In this document: one piece after another, positions 1 to 4,861 of the stretch
Position numbering within the stretch: the first letter of the stretch is position 1
Layout of the letters: each line of letters starts with the position of its first letter
DNA from: WACF01 sp040880205
Lineage (GTDB): Bacteria > Pseudomonadota > Gammaproteobacteria > Pseudomonadales > Cellvibrionaceae
Reading direction: 5' to 3'
DNA length: 6,922 nt
NCBI GenBank assembly: GCA_040880205.1
Contig: JBBDIU010000029.1
Location: 1-6,922 of the forward strand
The notes under the pieces: model-generated
Told to the model about the DNA's origin: nothing
Databases searched by the model: none
Seen by the model: only the letters and a program-made list of their open reading frames with translations
Program-made: the position numbers and the translations under genes

Positions 1-55
1 GGAACAGGGAACAGGGAACAGGGAACAGGGAACAGGGAACAGGGAACAGGGAACA
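1..55 (+). repeat. Heptamer tandem repeat, unit GGAACAG
   Basis: Seven perfect copies of GGAACAG (positions 1-49) are followed by a partial eighth copy (50-55), with no mismatch, and then a T-run. The array begins at the first base, so it almost certainly continues to the left. No reading frame makes sense of it. It is an intergenic short-sequence tandem repeat. Perfect identity between copies suggests recent expansion or slippage. A related but degenerate heptamer array lies at 3164-3198 in the opposite orientation. Confidence 0.95.
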
Positions 56-130
56 TTTTTGGATATGAAGTGCGACACGTCGAGCTTTTATTTTTAATCG
101 AGGAAAATTATGGCGCAGTAAGGTCAAGAT

Positions 131-171
131 CGATAACAAAACAGCGGGGCAAAGCGTGTGGCTTTGCCCCG
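131..171 (-). terminator. Rho-independent terminator of the Gln-rich secreted protein gene
   Basis: Positions 145-155 and 161-171 form a perfect 11-bp stem (arms CGGGGCAAAGC and GCTTTGCCCCG) with a 5-nt loop. Read on the minus strand the stem is followed by the U-rich tail CTGTTTTGTTATCG (complement of 144-131). It starts 26 bases downstream of the stop codon of the minus-strand gene ending at 198. Orientation, stem strength and tail all fit an intrinsic terminator for that gene. Confidence 0.87.
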
Positions 172-197
172 GATGTTTATCGGCTGTGGCTTGGCTA

Positions 198-1037
198 TTA
201 GTTTTGTTGCTGGTTCTGTTGCGGGTTTTGCTGGTCTTGCTGTTGGTCCATTTGCTCTCTCGGTTGGCCAGCCTGGCTAAGAGTGATCAGGGATTCGGCG
301 GATATTGTTTTGGTCTCGAAGAAATTTTCGTCTATGTCGCCAAAGACGTAAATTCTATCGCCCTGTTTAATCTGTTGCATGCCCTGTTCATCCAGCGGAT
401 CATAGTCGAGCTCGGACAAATCGACCTGGATGGTATTGCCCTGACTTTCTACGGTTATTTGATCCTCCGATACTTCCTTGACCTCGCCTCGCGTTGAGAT
501 AAACGTGCCGTCCTGTTGGGTTTCACGCTGGCTCTGTTGCGAAGAATAGGCGGGGTTTTCGTCCACGATGTAGTAATAGGTGTACTCAGTGCTGAGATAG
601 ATGTTGTCCGCTTCGATTGTACGTTGCTCGAACCAATTCTCGTCGACCGTTCCGCTGACGGTAACTTGCTGCCCTTCGCTGAGACGATTTTGCAGATCAC
701 CGCTCCAATCCCAATCGTCGAGCTCAACGGTTACGTCGCCCTGGCCGTAGTCCAGAGTGAATTTGTCTTCTTCAACCGCCGCCACATCCCCGCTTAGGAT
801 TACCGAAGCACCGGGCTCAACGTCGGCGAGTGGCTCCTGCTGACCTTGTTGGCGCTGTCCTTGTGATTGTTGTTGTTGGGATTGCTGTTGCTGTGATTGT
901 TGTTGCGGCGATTGCTGTGGCTGCTGATCCTGTTGAAATCGCGGATCCTGCTCGTTTTGCTGATTTTGTGCAAATCCGTTTGTAGCTAAAGCAGCTGTGT
1001 ATAGAGCTATAAGACCCGACGTTACCATGCGTTTCAT
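198..1037 (-). CDS. Secreted Gln-rich protein with two tandem OB-fold-like (DUF5666/BOF-like) domains
   Basis: 279 residues. An in-frame start exists at 1124, but the ATG at 1037 is preferred because GGAGG sits five bases upstream and the protein then begins with a classical signal peptide: a basic start (MKR), a hydrophobic stretch and probable cleavage after Ala23 (GFA-Q). Residues 24-68 are low-complexity and Gln-rich. Two similar beta-rich domains follow, about 76-150 and 177-253. Both carry the pattern G-x-[VI]-D-E-N-[WF]-F-E-x-[RK]-T-I-x-A-[DE], at 129-144 and 233-248, so the domain was duplicated in tandem. The tail (257-279) is again Gln-rich. The beta pattern and 'function as a spacer of charged strands' resemble small periplasmic OB-fold proteins (BOF/YgiW-like or DUF5666), from memory; the family assignment is tentative. 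The protein is probably periplasmic or secreted and mature-form acidic. Biochemical role unknown. It appears monocistronic, with its own terminator at 131-171. Confidence 0.85.
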   Translation of the reverse strand: MKRMVTSGLIALYTAALATNGFAQNQQNEQDPRFQQDQQPQQSPQQQSQQQQSQQQQSQGQRQQGQQEPLADVEPGASVILSGDVAAVEEDKFTLDYGQGDVTVELDDWDWSGDLQNRLSEGQQVTVSGTVDENWFEQRTIEADNIYLSTEYTYYYIVDENPAYSSQQSQRETQQDGTFISTRGEVKEVSEDQITVESQGNTIQVDLSELDYDPLDEQGMQQIKQGDRIYVFGDIDENFFETKTISAESLITLSQAGQPREQMDQQQDQQNPQQNQQQN

Positions 1038-1042
1038 AAACA

Positions 1043-1047
1043 CCTCC
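1043..1047 (-). promoter_or_regulatory. Shine-Dalgarno site fixing the start at 1037
   Basis: On the minus strand GGAGG lies five bases before ATG at 1037 (GGAGGTGTTTATG). The upstream in-frame ATG at 1124 would place this site inside the coding region and put a 29-residue polar extension in front of the signal peptide, so 1037 is the better start. Confidence 0.85.
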
Positions 1048-1162
1048 ATTTGTAGTTTCAATAGTGTGCGCGCGCCGGCCGGCAACTTACCTCGGCCGGT
1101 AGTCCGCACGATTACTGAAAACAAAGCAACGGCCGTACCATGCCTAAAGACGGGCGTCGATC

Positions 1163-1210
1163 ACCGTGCAGGTAAACGCCGCCATTTCTGGCGCCGTTTA
1201 CCACCACGGT
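1163..1210. other. Long imperfect inverted repeat (hairpin) in the divergent intergenic region
   Basis: The outer arms ACCGTG (1163-1168) and CACGGT (1205-1210) pair. After a 2x2 internal loop, GGTAAACG (1171-1178) pairs with CGTTTACC (1195-1202). After one C-C mismatch, CGCCA (1180-1184) pairs with TGGCG (1189-1193), closing a 4-nt loop. That gives 19 pairs in 48 nt. No T-run follows on either strand, so it is not a standard terminator. It sits between divergent genes starting at 1037 (-) and 1309 (+). It could be an RNA leader structure, a protein-binding palindrome or a dispersed palindromic repeat; the sequence does not decide. Confidence 0.75.
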
Positions 1211-1242
1211 CCAGGCAAATTTGTCACCCACGCCTATACTGA

Positions 1243-1281
1243 TGTTGTGCTGCTCCCCGTTAAACAAACTGGAGCACAACA
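1243..1281. other. Second hairpin upstream of the small membrane protein gene
   Basis: TGTTGTGCT (1243-1251) pairs perfectly with AGCACAACA (1273-1281). Allowing a 2-3 nt bulge, CC at 1255-1256 pairs with GG at 1271-1272. The loop is about 14 nt. The hairpin ends 27 bases before the GTG start at 1309 and 17 bases before its AGAGG site, so in a transcript of that gene it would form the 5' leader structure. No T-run follows. Function unknown. Confidence 0.6.
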
Positions 1282-1298
1282 ATAACTGGCAACACAGT

Positions 1299-1303
1299 AG
1301 AGG
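1299..1303 (+). promoter_or_regulatory. Probable ribosome binding site for the GTG start at 1309
   Basis: AGAGG lies five bases before a GTG codon at 1309. It is the main reason for choosing GTG over the internal ATG at 1390, which would begin inside the first hydrophobic segment. The match is short, so the start remains moderately supported. Confidence 0.5.
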
Positions 1304-1308
1304 TAATA

Positions 1309-1599
1309 GTGTCGGGACTCCTATCCATATTAAACGCGGAATTCCAAAAGAAACCGTGGAACAGTATTTTACAGCTCGCCCTTGGCGGCATGGCGCTTTA
1401 CGTGTTCACCATTACAGCAGGGCCTGCCTATGGCTGTGGTCCTGACAATACGCAGCTGGTACATGGTGTGTTCATCTGCGCGCGCGGCGAATTGCAGGAC
1501 TCGTACAAAGTTCTGATGCTGGTGGGTATCGTACTAGCTTCCCTGTGCTGGGGACGGGCGGCAAGCCTGTACGAGAAAAGGCGGCGCTCGACAAATTAG
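1309..1599 (+). CDS. Small hypothetical membrane protein, two predicted TM segments
   Basis: 96 residues from a GTG start preceded by AGAGG. I do not recognise the family. Visible features are an N-terminal stretch with KK at 14-15, a hydrophobic segment at about 18-38, a short polar loop (39-66) carrying Cys43 and Cys57, a second hydrophobic segment at about 67-83, and a basic tail (EKRRRSTN). By the positive-inside rule both ends would be cytoplasmic and the loop periplasmic, where the two cysteines could form a disulfide; this is inference. The first segment ends in AGPAYG, so it could instead be a cleaved signal peptide. It is convergent with the PepSY gene, 44 bases apart, and divergent from the Gln-rich protein gene. 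A longer overlapping frame (1221-1445) makes less protein-like sequence. It is probably real but unproven. Confidence 0.55.
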   Translation: MSGLLSILNAEFQKKPWNSILQLALGGMALYVFTITAGPAYGCGPDNTQLVHGVFICARGELQDSYKVLMLVGIVLASLCWGRAASLYEKRRRSTN

Positions 1600-1614
1600 T
1601 TTTTACCTAATTTT

Positions 1615-1636
1615 GGCGGCGCATCACTGCGCCACC
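1615..1636. other. Hairpin between convergent genes
   Basis: GGCGCA (1618-1623) pairs with TGCGCC (1628-1633) around the loop TCAC. Beyond a C-A mismatch the flanking GG (1615-1616) pairs with CC (1635-1636). It lies between the convergent stops at 1599 and 1644. The T-rich stretch (1599-1614) precedes the stem on the plus strand and becomes A-rich after the stem on the minus strand, so neither strand has a proper U-tail. It may weakly serve as a shared 3' structure. Confidence 0.4.
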
Positions 1637-1643
1637 AGCCAGG

Positions 1644-3077
1644 CTAGCGAGTCAAACGCCGGAATCCCATGTAGGTACCGGTGACGGTGCCCAGGGTTAC
1701 GCCCAGCAGTAGCACCCAGGTCAGAATATCCCACAGCGGTCGGGAGCGAATCGACCGGGTCAGATCCAGTTGGTGAAGGCCCGAGAACAGCCAGCGGTAA
1801 ATGCGCCGCTCCCGACCATACCGAGCCATCAGCTCACCGCTGGTGGCATTGAGATAAAATCGAGTGCGGTCGTCGTTGTCGAGAATAATCCGATAGACAG
1901 GGAGTTCACTGGCGGCCTTGTGGCGGTAGTAGTAAGCATCTTCCTGCTGGAGCAATCCGCTGCTTGCAATCGACCTATCACCGGTCACCGCGCTATTCAG
2001 ACGCTGCCATTCTCCCTTATTGATTGGGCGTGGCTGCAGGGAACGGCCATCAAATCGCCGATAGCTGCCATCTGCCATGTAGGCCAAAAAATACAGTTTG
2101 CCGAACAGGGCGTAGCCTTCGATACGAACCGTCTCGGCGGACAGGTCCGCTTGGGGCAGACGGTCGATAAAGTTTTCAACCTCGCCGCTATACAGGGGTA
2201 GGCCCTGTATGCGTTTGCGCTCCGCATCACCTCCGCCGAGATCGAACAGATTCCAGGGGTTCATGGAAAATAAACCGCTGGTCACCCAAGTGAGAATAAA
2301 AACCCCGAACACCAGACCCGTGTAGTGGTGCCACAAGGCGAGGCCACGATAGGGTGAGCGCCTGCCACTGCGCAGGGTTTTGAATTGGCTGATGCCGATG
2401 TAAATCCCAATGGCGGTGAGAAATACCCCCGCCAGCGACAACCCGATAACCACCTGTGCCCAAAGCGCATCGTTTTGCCGCAAAACCGTGGGATACAGCC
2501 AGTGAGGCACCGATCCCAGCCAGTTCCAGAAGCGCTGTCGCGCTGTCGTCAACTGCACGATTTCGCCGGTGGCGGAGGACACATACCATTCAGTACCCTC
2601 GGGATCGTCGGCGCTAAACACATGCAGCGGGCGATGGTAGTCGTAATAGCGGGTCACCGTCCATTGGTCACGAGTGACCTCCCGCTGGCCGACGATCTCA
2701 CCATCGATATTACTTTGGGCTTTAAAAACGCGCGCAACCGCTTCAATGCGAGCCACTGGGATGGTGTCCAGCCTAGCGCTGGTACTCAAGTCCACGATGG
2801 GGTTCTGACGTCCGGATGCCCGGAATCGGACTACCGGACTAGCCCCGACCATTTCGACCGTAAAGCGATTGATGTCCACCAGGCCCAAGGACCGAAACGC
2901 CGAGGTATCGCAACAGCCCTGCCAGTCGAGCGGGACATTACCCCGAAGCAGCTGTTGCTGGCTAACGCTGGGGTAGGGCATGTACATCATGACAAAACCC
3001 GACAGACACCAGATGGCCATGATCAGGCCAATGCCGATACCCAAGTAGCGATGAACCAGGAAAAGAAAACGACGCAT
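1644..3077 (-). CDS. PepSY-associated transmembrane protein (PiuB-like / putative membrane reductase family)
   Basis: 477 residues, beginning MRRFLFLVHRYLG, which is how PepSY_TM proteins typically start. Four membrane helices are visible at about 12-34, 207-230, 251-273 and 449-472, with two large periplasmic loops (about 35-205 and 275-448). The loops contain PepSY-like strands WYVSSATGEI (164-173) and FYLNATSGEL (407-416). Histidines sit at helix edges: His9 in HRYLG, HRPLH (149-153), HH (250-251) and LHQLD (434-438). In the family such histidines are thought to bind heme, and some members are iron-regulated or reductase-like; that role here is inference. An in-frame ATG exists at 3290, but that extension is low in hydrophobic or family-like sequence, encodes the degenerate heptamer array and would overlap the pqqA promoter, so 3077 is preferred. 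There is no good Shine-Dalgarno site at either start. The gene is transcribed away from the pqq operon. Whether it supports PQQ-dependent electron transfer is unknown. Confidence 0.88.
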   Translation of the reverse strand: MRRFLFLVHRYLGIGIGLIMAIWCLSGFVMMYMPYPSVSQQQLLRGNVPLDWQGCCDTSAFRSLGLVDINRFTVEMVGASPVVRFRASGRQNPIVDLSTSARLDTIPVARIEAVARVFKAQSNIDGEIVGQREVTRDQWTVTRYYDYHRPLHVFSADDPEGTEWYVSSATGEIVQLTTARQRFWNWLGSVPHWLYPTVLRQNDALWAQVVIGLSLAGVFLTAIGIYIGISQFKTLRSGRRSPYRGLALWHHYTGLVFGVFILTWVTSGLFSMNPWNLFDLGGGDAERKRIQGLPLYSGEVENFIDRLPQADLSAETVRIEGYALFGKLYFLAYMADGSYRRFDGRSLQPRPINKGEWQRLNSAVTGDRSIASSGLLQQEDAYYYRHKAASELPVYRIILDNDDRTRFYLNATSGELMARYGRERRIYRWLFSGLHQLDLTRSIRSRPLWDILTWVLLLGVTLGTVTGTYMGFRRLTR

Positions 3078-3163
3078 GAATAGATTGCCTGTTACGAGGC
3101 CGCTCAGAATACCGGCGCCCGCTATCCCACGCAAACCGCTAACCTTGGGACTCGTCCCTCCGA

Positions 3164-3198
3164 CTTCCCATTTCCCATTTCCCACTGCCCACTCCCCA
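3164..3198 (-). repeat. Degenerate heptamer array, minus-strand consensus TGGGAAR
   Basis: Five consecutive heptamers lie on the plus strand: CTTCCCA, TTTCCCA, TTTCCCA, CTGCCCA and CTCCCCA. On the minus strand they read TGGGGAG, TGGGCAG, TGGGAAA, TGGGAAA and TGGGAAG. The unit resembles the GGGAACA unit of the array at 1-55 but lies on the opposite strand and is more diverged. A small palindrome, GGGA-CTCG-TCCC (3147-3158), lies six bases away. The array is intergenic between the PepSY gene and pqqA if the PepSY start is 3077. Confidence 0.8.
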
Positions 3199-3255
3199 CC
3201 CCAAGCTGCTAAACAAATATTTACCAGATCTACCCAAAACTCAGGCTTGCCTGGA

Positions 3256-3284
3256 TTGTCATTGTTGCCGATAGCACGCATAAT
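3256..3284 (+). promoter_or_regulatory. Candidate sigma70 promoter of pqqA
   Basis: A -35 hexamer TTGTCA (3256-3261, five of six to TTGACA) is separated by exactly 17 bases from a -10 hexamer CATAAT (3279-3284, five of six to TATAAT). Transcription would start near 3291, leaving a leader of about 40 nt before pqqA. It is the best promoter match I found in the 3078-3330 intergenic region and is correctly oriented and spaced. An AT-rich stretch (TATATATATA at 3304-3313) further down could be an alternative -10 but lacks a good -35. Confidence 0.7.
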
Positions 3285-3316
3285 CTTCACGGTCTATCCA
3301 ATCTATATATATAACG

Positions 3317-3322
3317 AAGGAG
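3317..3322 (+). promoter_or_regulatory. Strong ribosome binding site of pqqA
   Basis: AAGGAG lies eight bases before the pqqA ATG at 3331. It is one of the two strongest translation start signals in the operon, and it decides the start of this very short gene over the longer in-frame opening upstream (3076). Confidence 0.85.
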
Positions 3323-3330
3323 CACAGAGC

Positions 3331-3402
3331 ATGTGGACTAAACCCTCTTACACCAAAATCCGATTGGGCTTCGAAATCACCATGTATTTCCAACAGCGCT
3401 AA
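3331..3402 (+). CDS. pqqA: PQQ precursor peptide PqqA (23 residues)
   Basis: The peptide starts MWTKPSYTKIRLGFE and ends ITMYFQQR, 23 residues, the usual length for the family. It is the substrate, not an enzyme: Glu15 and Tyr19, in the invariant E-x-x-x-Y spacing (E15, I16, T17, M18, Y19), supply all carbon and nitrogen atoms of PQQ. Surrounding positions (MW.KP, R-x-G-x-E) match the family as I know it. It has a strong Shine-Dalgarno site and a sigma70-like promoter about 45 bases upstream. A stem-loop followed by T-runs lies downstream before pqqB, so pqqA is probably made in excess over the enzymes. It is short enough to be missed by gene finders. The frame stays open upstream to 3076, but only the last 23 codons look like protein. 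Confidence 0.97.
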   Translation: MWTKPSYTKIRLGFEITMYFQQR

Positions 3403-3415
3403 TATCGGATCAAGC

Positions 3416-3436
3416 TGTGCACTAATTTGGTGCGCA
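3416..3436 (+). other. Small hairpin after pqqA
   Basis: GTGCAC (3417-3422) pairs with GTGCGC (3430-3435) with one G-U pair, plus T3416-A3436, around a 7-nt loop. It starts 14 bases after the pqqA stop and precedes the main attenuator hairpin. It is a weak structure that could stabilise the 3' end of the pqqA transcript; function is inferred only. Confidence 0.4.
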
Positions 3437-3443
3437 AGCCGGG

Positions 3444-3480
3444 ACGCCAGGGACCTCAGGGTTTCTGGCGTTTTGGTTTT
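3444..3480 (+). terminator. Attenuator-like intrinsic terminator between pqqA and pqqB
   Basis: Positions 3444-3455 pair with 3460-3471 in a 12-bp stem: ACGCCAG with CTGGCGT, then two G-U pairs and ACC with GGT, around the 4-nt loop TCAG. The stem is followed by TTTTGGTTTT (3471-3480). It lies inside the operon, 41 bases after the pqqA stop and about 100 bases before pqqB, and the genes are co-directional. The inference is partial termination that gives abundant short pqqA RNA (about 190 nt from the candidate start at 3291) and a smaller amount of pqqBDEC mRNA. Differential pqqA expression by a similar arrangement is described in other PQQ producers. Confidence 0.8.
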
Positions 3481-3508
3481 AGCGGCCCGCTTTTTTTGTG
3501 GGCCGGCT
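3481..3508 (+). other. Third hairpin in the pqqA-pqqB spacer, with a T7 run in its loop
   Basis: AGC (3481-3483) and GGCCC (3484-3488) pair with GGGCC (3500-3504) and, across one bulged G (3506), GCT. The loop is 11 nt and contains seven consecutive Ts (3491-3497). It directly follows the T-tract of the attenuator. It might be a second pause or part of an alternative fold with the attenuator; I cannot tell. Confidence 0.45.
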
Positions 3509-3562
3509 TTGCGGACCAGCTTGGCGAACCAGGAAAGGCAACATAACGACTCGAATCACCCC

Positions 3563-3570
3563 GAGGGAGG
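3563..3570 (+). promoter_or_regulatory. Ribosome binding site of pqqB
   Basis: GAGGGAGG lies ten bases before ATG at 3581. It supports 3581 rather than the upstream in-frame opening at 3473, whose first 36 codons fall in the hairpin-rich spacer and do not look like PqqB. The spacing is slightly long but the match is strong. Confidence 0.75.
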
Positions 3571-3580
3571 CATAACCCGA

Positions 3581-4495
3581 ATGTTTGTCAATGTGCTCGG
3601 CGCCGCCGCTGGTGGCGGTTTTCCCCAGTGGAACTGCAACTGCCCCAATTGCCGGGGACTTCGCCAGCAAACTATCAAGGCCAAGGCTAGAACCCAATCC
3701 TCTATTGCGGTCAGCGCCAACGGTGAGGACTGGGTGCTGTTCAATACCTCGCCCGACATCCTGGCCCAACTGGCCGCTTTTCCGGCCCTGCAGCCCTCCC
3801 GCGCCGTGCGGGACACGGGGATCAAGGCCATCGTCTTCATCGACAGCCAAATCGACCACACCACGGGCCTGCTGATGTTGCGCGAAGGCTGTCCCCATCA
3901 GGTCTACTGTACCGACCCGGTTTACCAGGACCTAACCACTGGTTTCCCCATCTTCAGCCTGCTGGAACACTGGAACGGTGGCATCGAACGCCACCCCATC
4001 CCGCTGGATGGCGAGTCCTTTAACATCGCGGGTATCGAACACCTGAGTTTCACCGCCATCCCGGTGGACGGCAAAGCGCCGCCCTACTCGCCCCACCGCC
4101 ACCAGGCCCACCGGGGGGACAACATCGGCATTGCCATCAGCGACGCGCGCAATGGCAAACAACTGTTCTATGCGCCGGGCCTGGGACATATCAGCGAAGC
4201 CACCCGCAAAGCCATGACCGAGGCGGATTGCGTCATGGTGGATGGCACCTTCTGGCAGGAAGACGAAATGGCCGTGGTGGGCATGGGCAACCGCAAGGCG
4301 GCCGACATGGGCCACCTGCCACAATCCGGGCCCGATGGCATGCTGGCGGTGCTGCAACAATTGCCGAAGGCGCGCAAGATACTGATCCATATAAACAACA
4401 CTAACCCCATCTTGAATGAAGAATCCGAACAGCGGAGTATTGTCGAGCAGCAGGGTGTCGAAGTCGCCTGCGACGGCATGGAGTTTGAGCTGTAG
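3581..4495 (+). CDS. pqqB: PQQ biosynthesis protein PqqB, metallo-beta-lactamase fold
   Basis: 304 residues, full length for the family. The start is MFVNVLGAAAGGGFPQWNC, typical of PqqB, followed by the structural-zinc motif C-x-C-x-x-C (Cys19, Cys21, Cys24). The metallo-beta-lactamase core is recognisable in the degenerate active-site segment DSQIDH (88-93), in MGHLP (243-247) and in the conserved HINNTNPIL (270-278). PqqB is reported to be an iron-dependent hydroxylase acting on the Tyr-derived part of the excised Glu-Tyr intermediate, upstream of PqqC; an older idea of a transport role is less favoured. Here it is the first enzyme gene after the attenuator and has a good Shine-Dalgarno site. 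Pqq genes are adjacent on both sides. No truncation or frameshift is seen. Confidence 0.95.
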   Translation: MFVNVLGAAAGGGFPQWNCNCPNCRGLRQQTIKAKARTQSSIAVSANGEDWVLFNTSPDILAQLAAFPALQPSRAVRDTGIKAIVFIDSQIDHTTGLLMLREGCPHQVYCTDPVYQDLTTGFPIFSLLEHWNGGIERHPIPLDGESFNIAGIEHLSFTAIPVDGKAPPYSPHRHQAHRGDNIGIAISDARNGKQLFYAPGLGHISEATRKAMTEADCVMVDGTFWQEDEMAVVGMGNRKAADMGHLPQSGPDGMLAVLQQLPKARKILIHINNTNPILNEESEQRSIVEQQGVEVACDGMEFEL

Positions 4496-4537
4496 AGATG
4501 GTTTATCGATGACTGGTCACAGGCAAGCGACACACAG

Positions 4538-4819
4538 ATGAGTGAATTTGACCTCGACAGCACGGCTTTCACCCTGAACCCCCGCTACCGCCTGCAGTGG
4601 GAGCCCGCCCAGAACTGCCACGTGCTACTGTATCCGGAAGGCCTGATTCAACTGAGCGGCAGCGCGGCGGAAATTATGCAACGCTGTACAGAGCCAACGA
4701 CGCTTTCGGAACTGATTTCCGAGCTGGAACAGCAATTTCCCGACGCGGAAGGCATTGCCAGGGATGTCCAGGAATTCCTGCACGAAGCACAACAGCAACA
4801 CTGGATTGTTCCCGGCTAA
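4538..4819 (+). CDS. pqqD: PqqA-binding peptide chaperone PqqD
   Basis: 93 residues, normal for the family. PqqD is a small winged-helix protein (RiPP recognition element) that binds PqqA and delivers it to PqqE. Conserved family positions are visible: the YRLQWEPAQNCHVLLYPEG segment (17-35), the LSGSAAEIM helix (39-47), the acidic Leu-rich helix LSELISELEQQFP (56-68) and the final V..FL.....W. It follows pqqB by 42 bases and precedes pqqE by 42 bases. In many genomes pqqD follows pqqC (sometimes fused to it); here pqqC is at the operon end and pqqD directly precedes its partner pqqE. The ribosome binding site is weak, so translation may depend on coupling or on AU-rich context; other upstream ATGs (4498, 4509) are out of frame. 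Confidence 0.93.
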   Translation: MSEFDLDSTAFTLNPRYRLQWEPAQNCHVLLYPEGLIQLSGSAAEIMQRCTEPTTLSELISELEQQFPDAEGIARDVQEFLHEAQQQHWIVPG

Positions 4820-4861
4820 CAATTTCCCAACGAGCAATAATGTTTATACAAGCACACGCCG

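Noticed and set aside
1..55. CRISPR-like array
   Set aside because: The unit is only seven bases with no spacers; it is a simple tandem repeat.
56..130. Possible gene or element between the heptamer array and the terminator
   Set aside because: No open frame of note, no strong structure; nothing supportable seen.
156..497. Plus-strand frame rich in Leu and Val
   Set aside because: It is the complement of the Gln-rich CAA/CAG tail of the secreted protein and crosses its terminator.
2385..3083. Long plus-strand frame of 232 codons
   Set aside because: It lies entirely opposite the PepSY membrane protein gene, has no ribosome binding site and its translation is not protein-like in composition.
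3078..3290. N-terminal extension of the PepSY protein from ATG at 3290
   Set aside because: The added 71 residues encode the heptamer array, carry no family features and would overlap the pqqA promoter.
3473..3580. Upstream in-frame start of pqqB
   Set aside because: It begins in the T-tract of the attenuator and passes through a hairpin, while ATG at 3581 gives the normal PqqB N-terminus and a good Shine-Dalgarno site.
4498..4512. Four-codon mini-reading frame before pqqD
   Set aside because: No ribosome binding site, and such short frames are common by chance.
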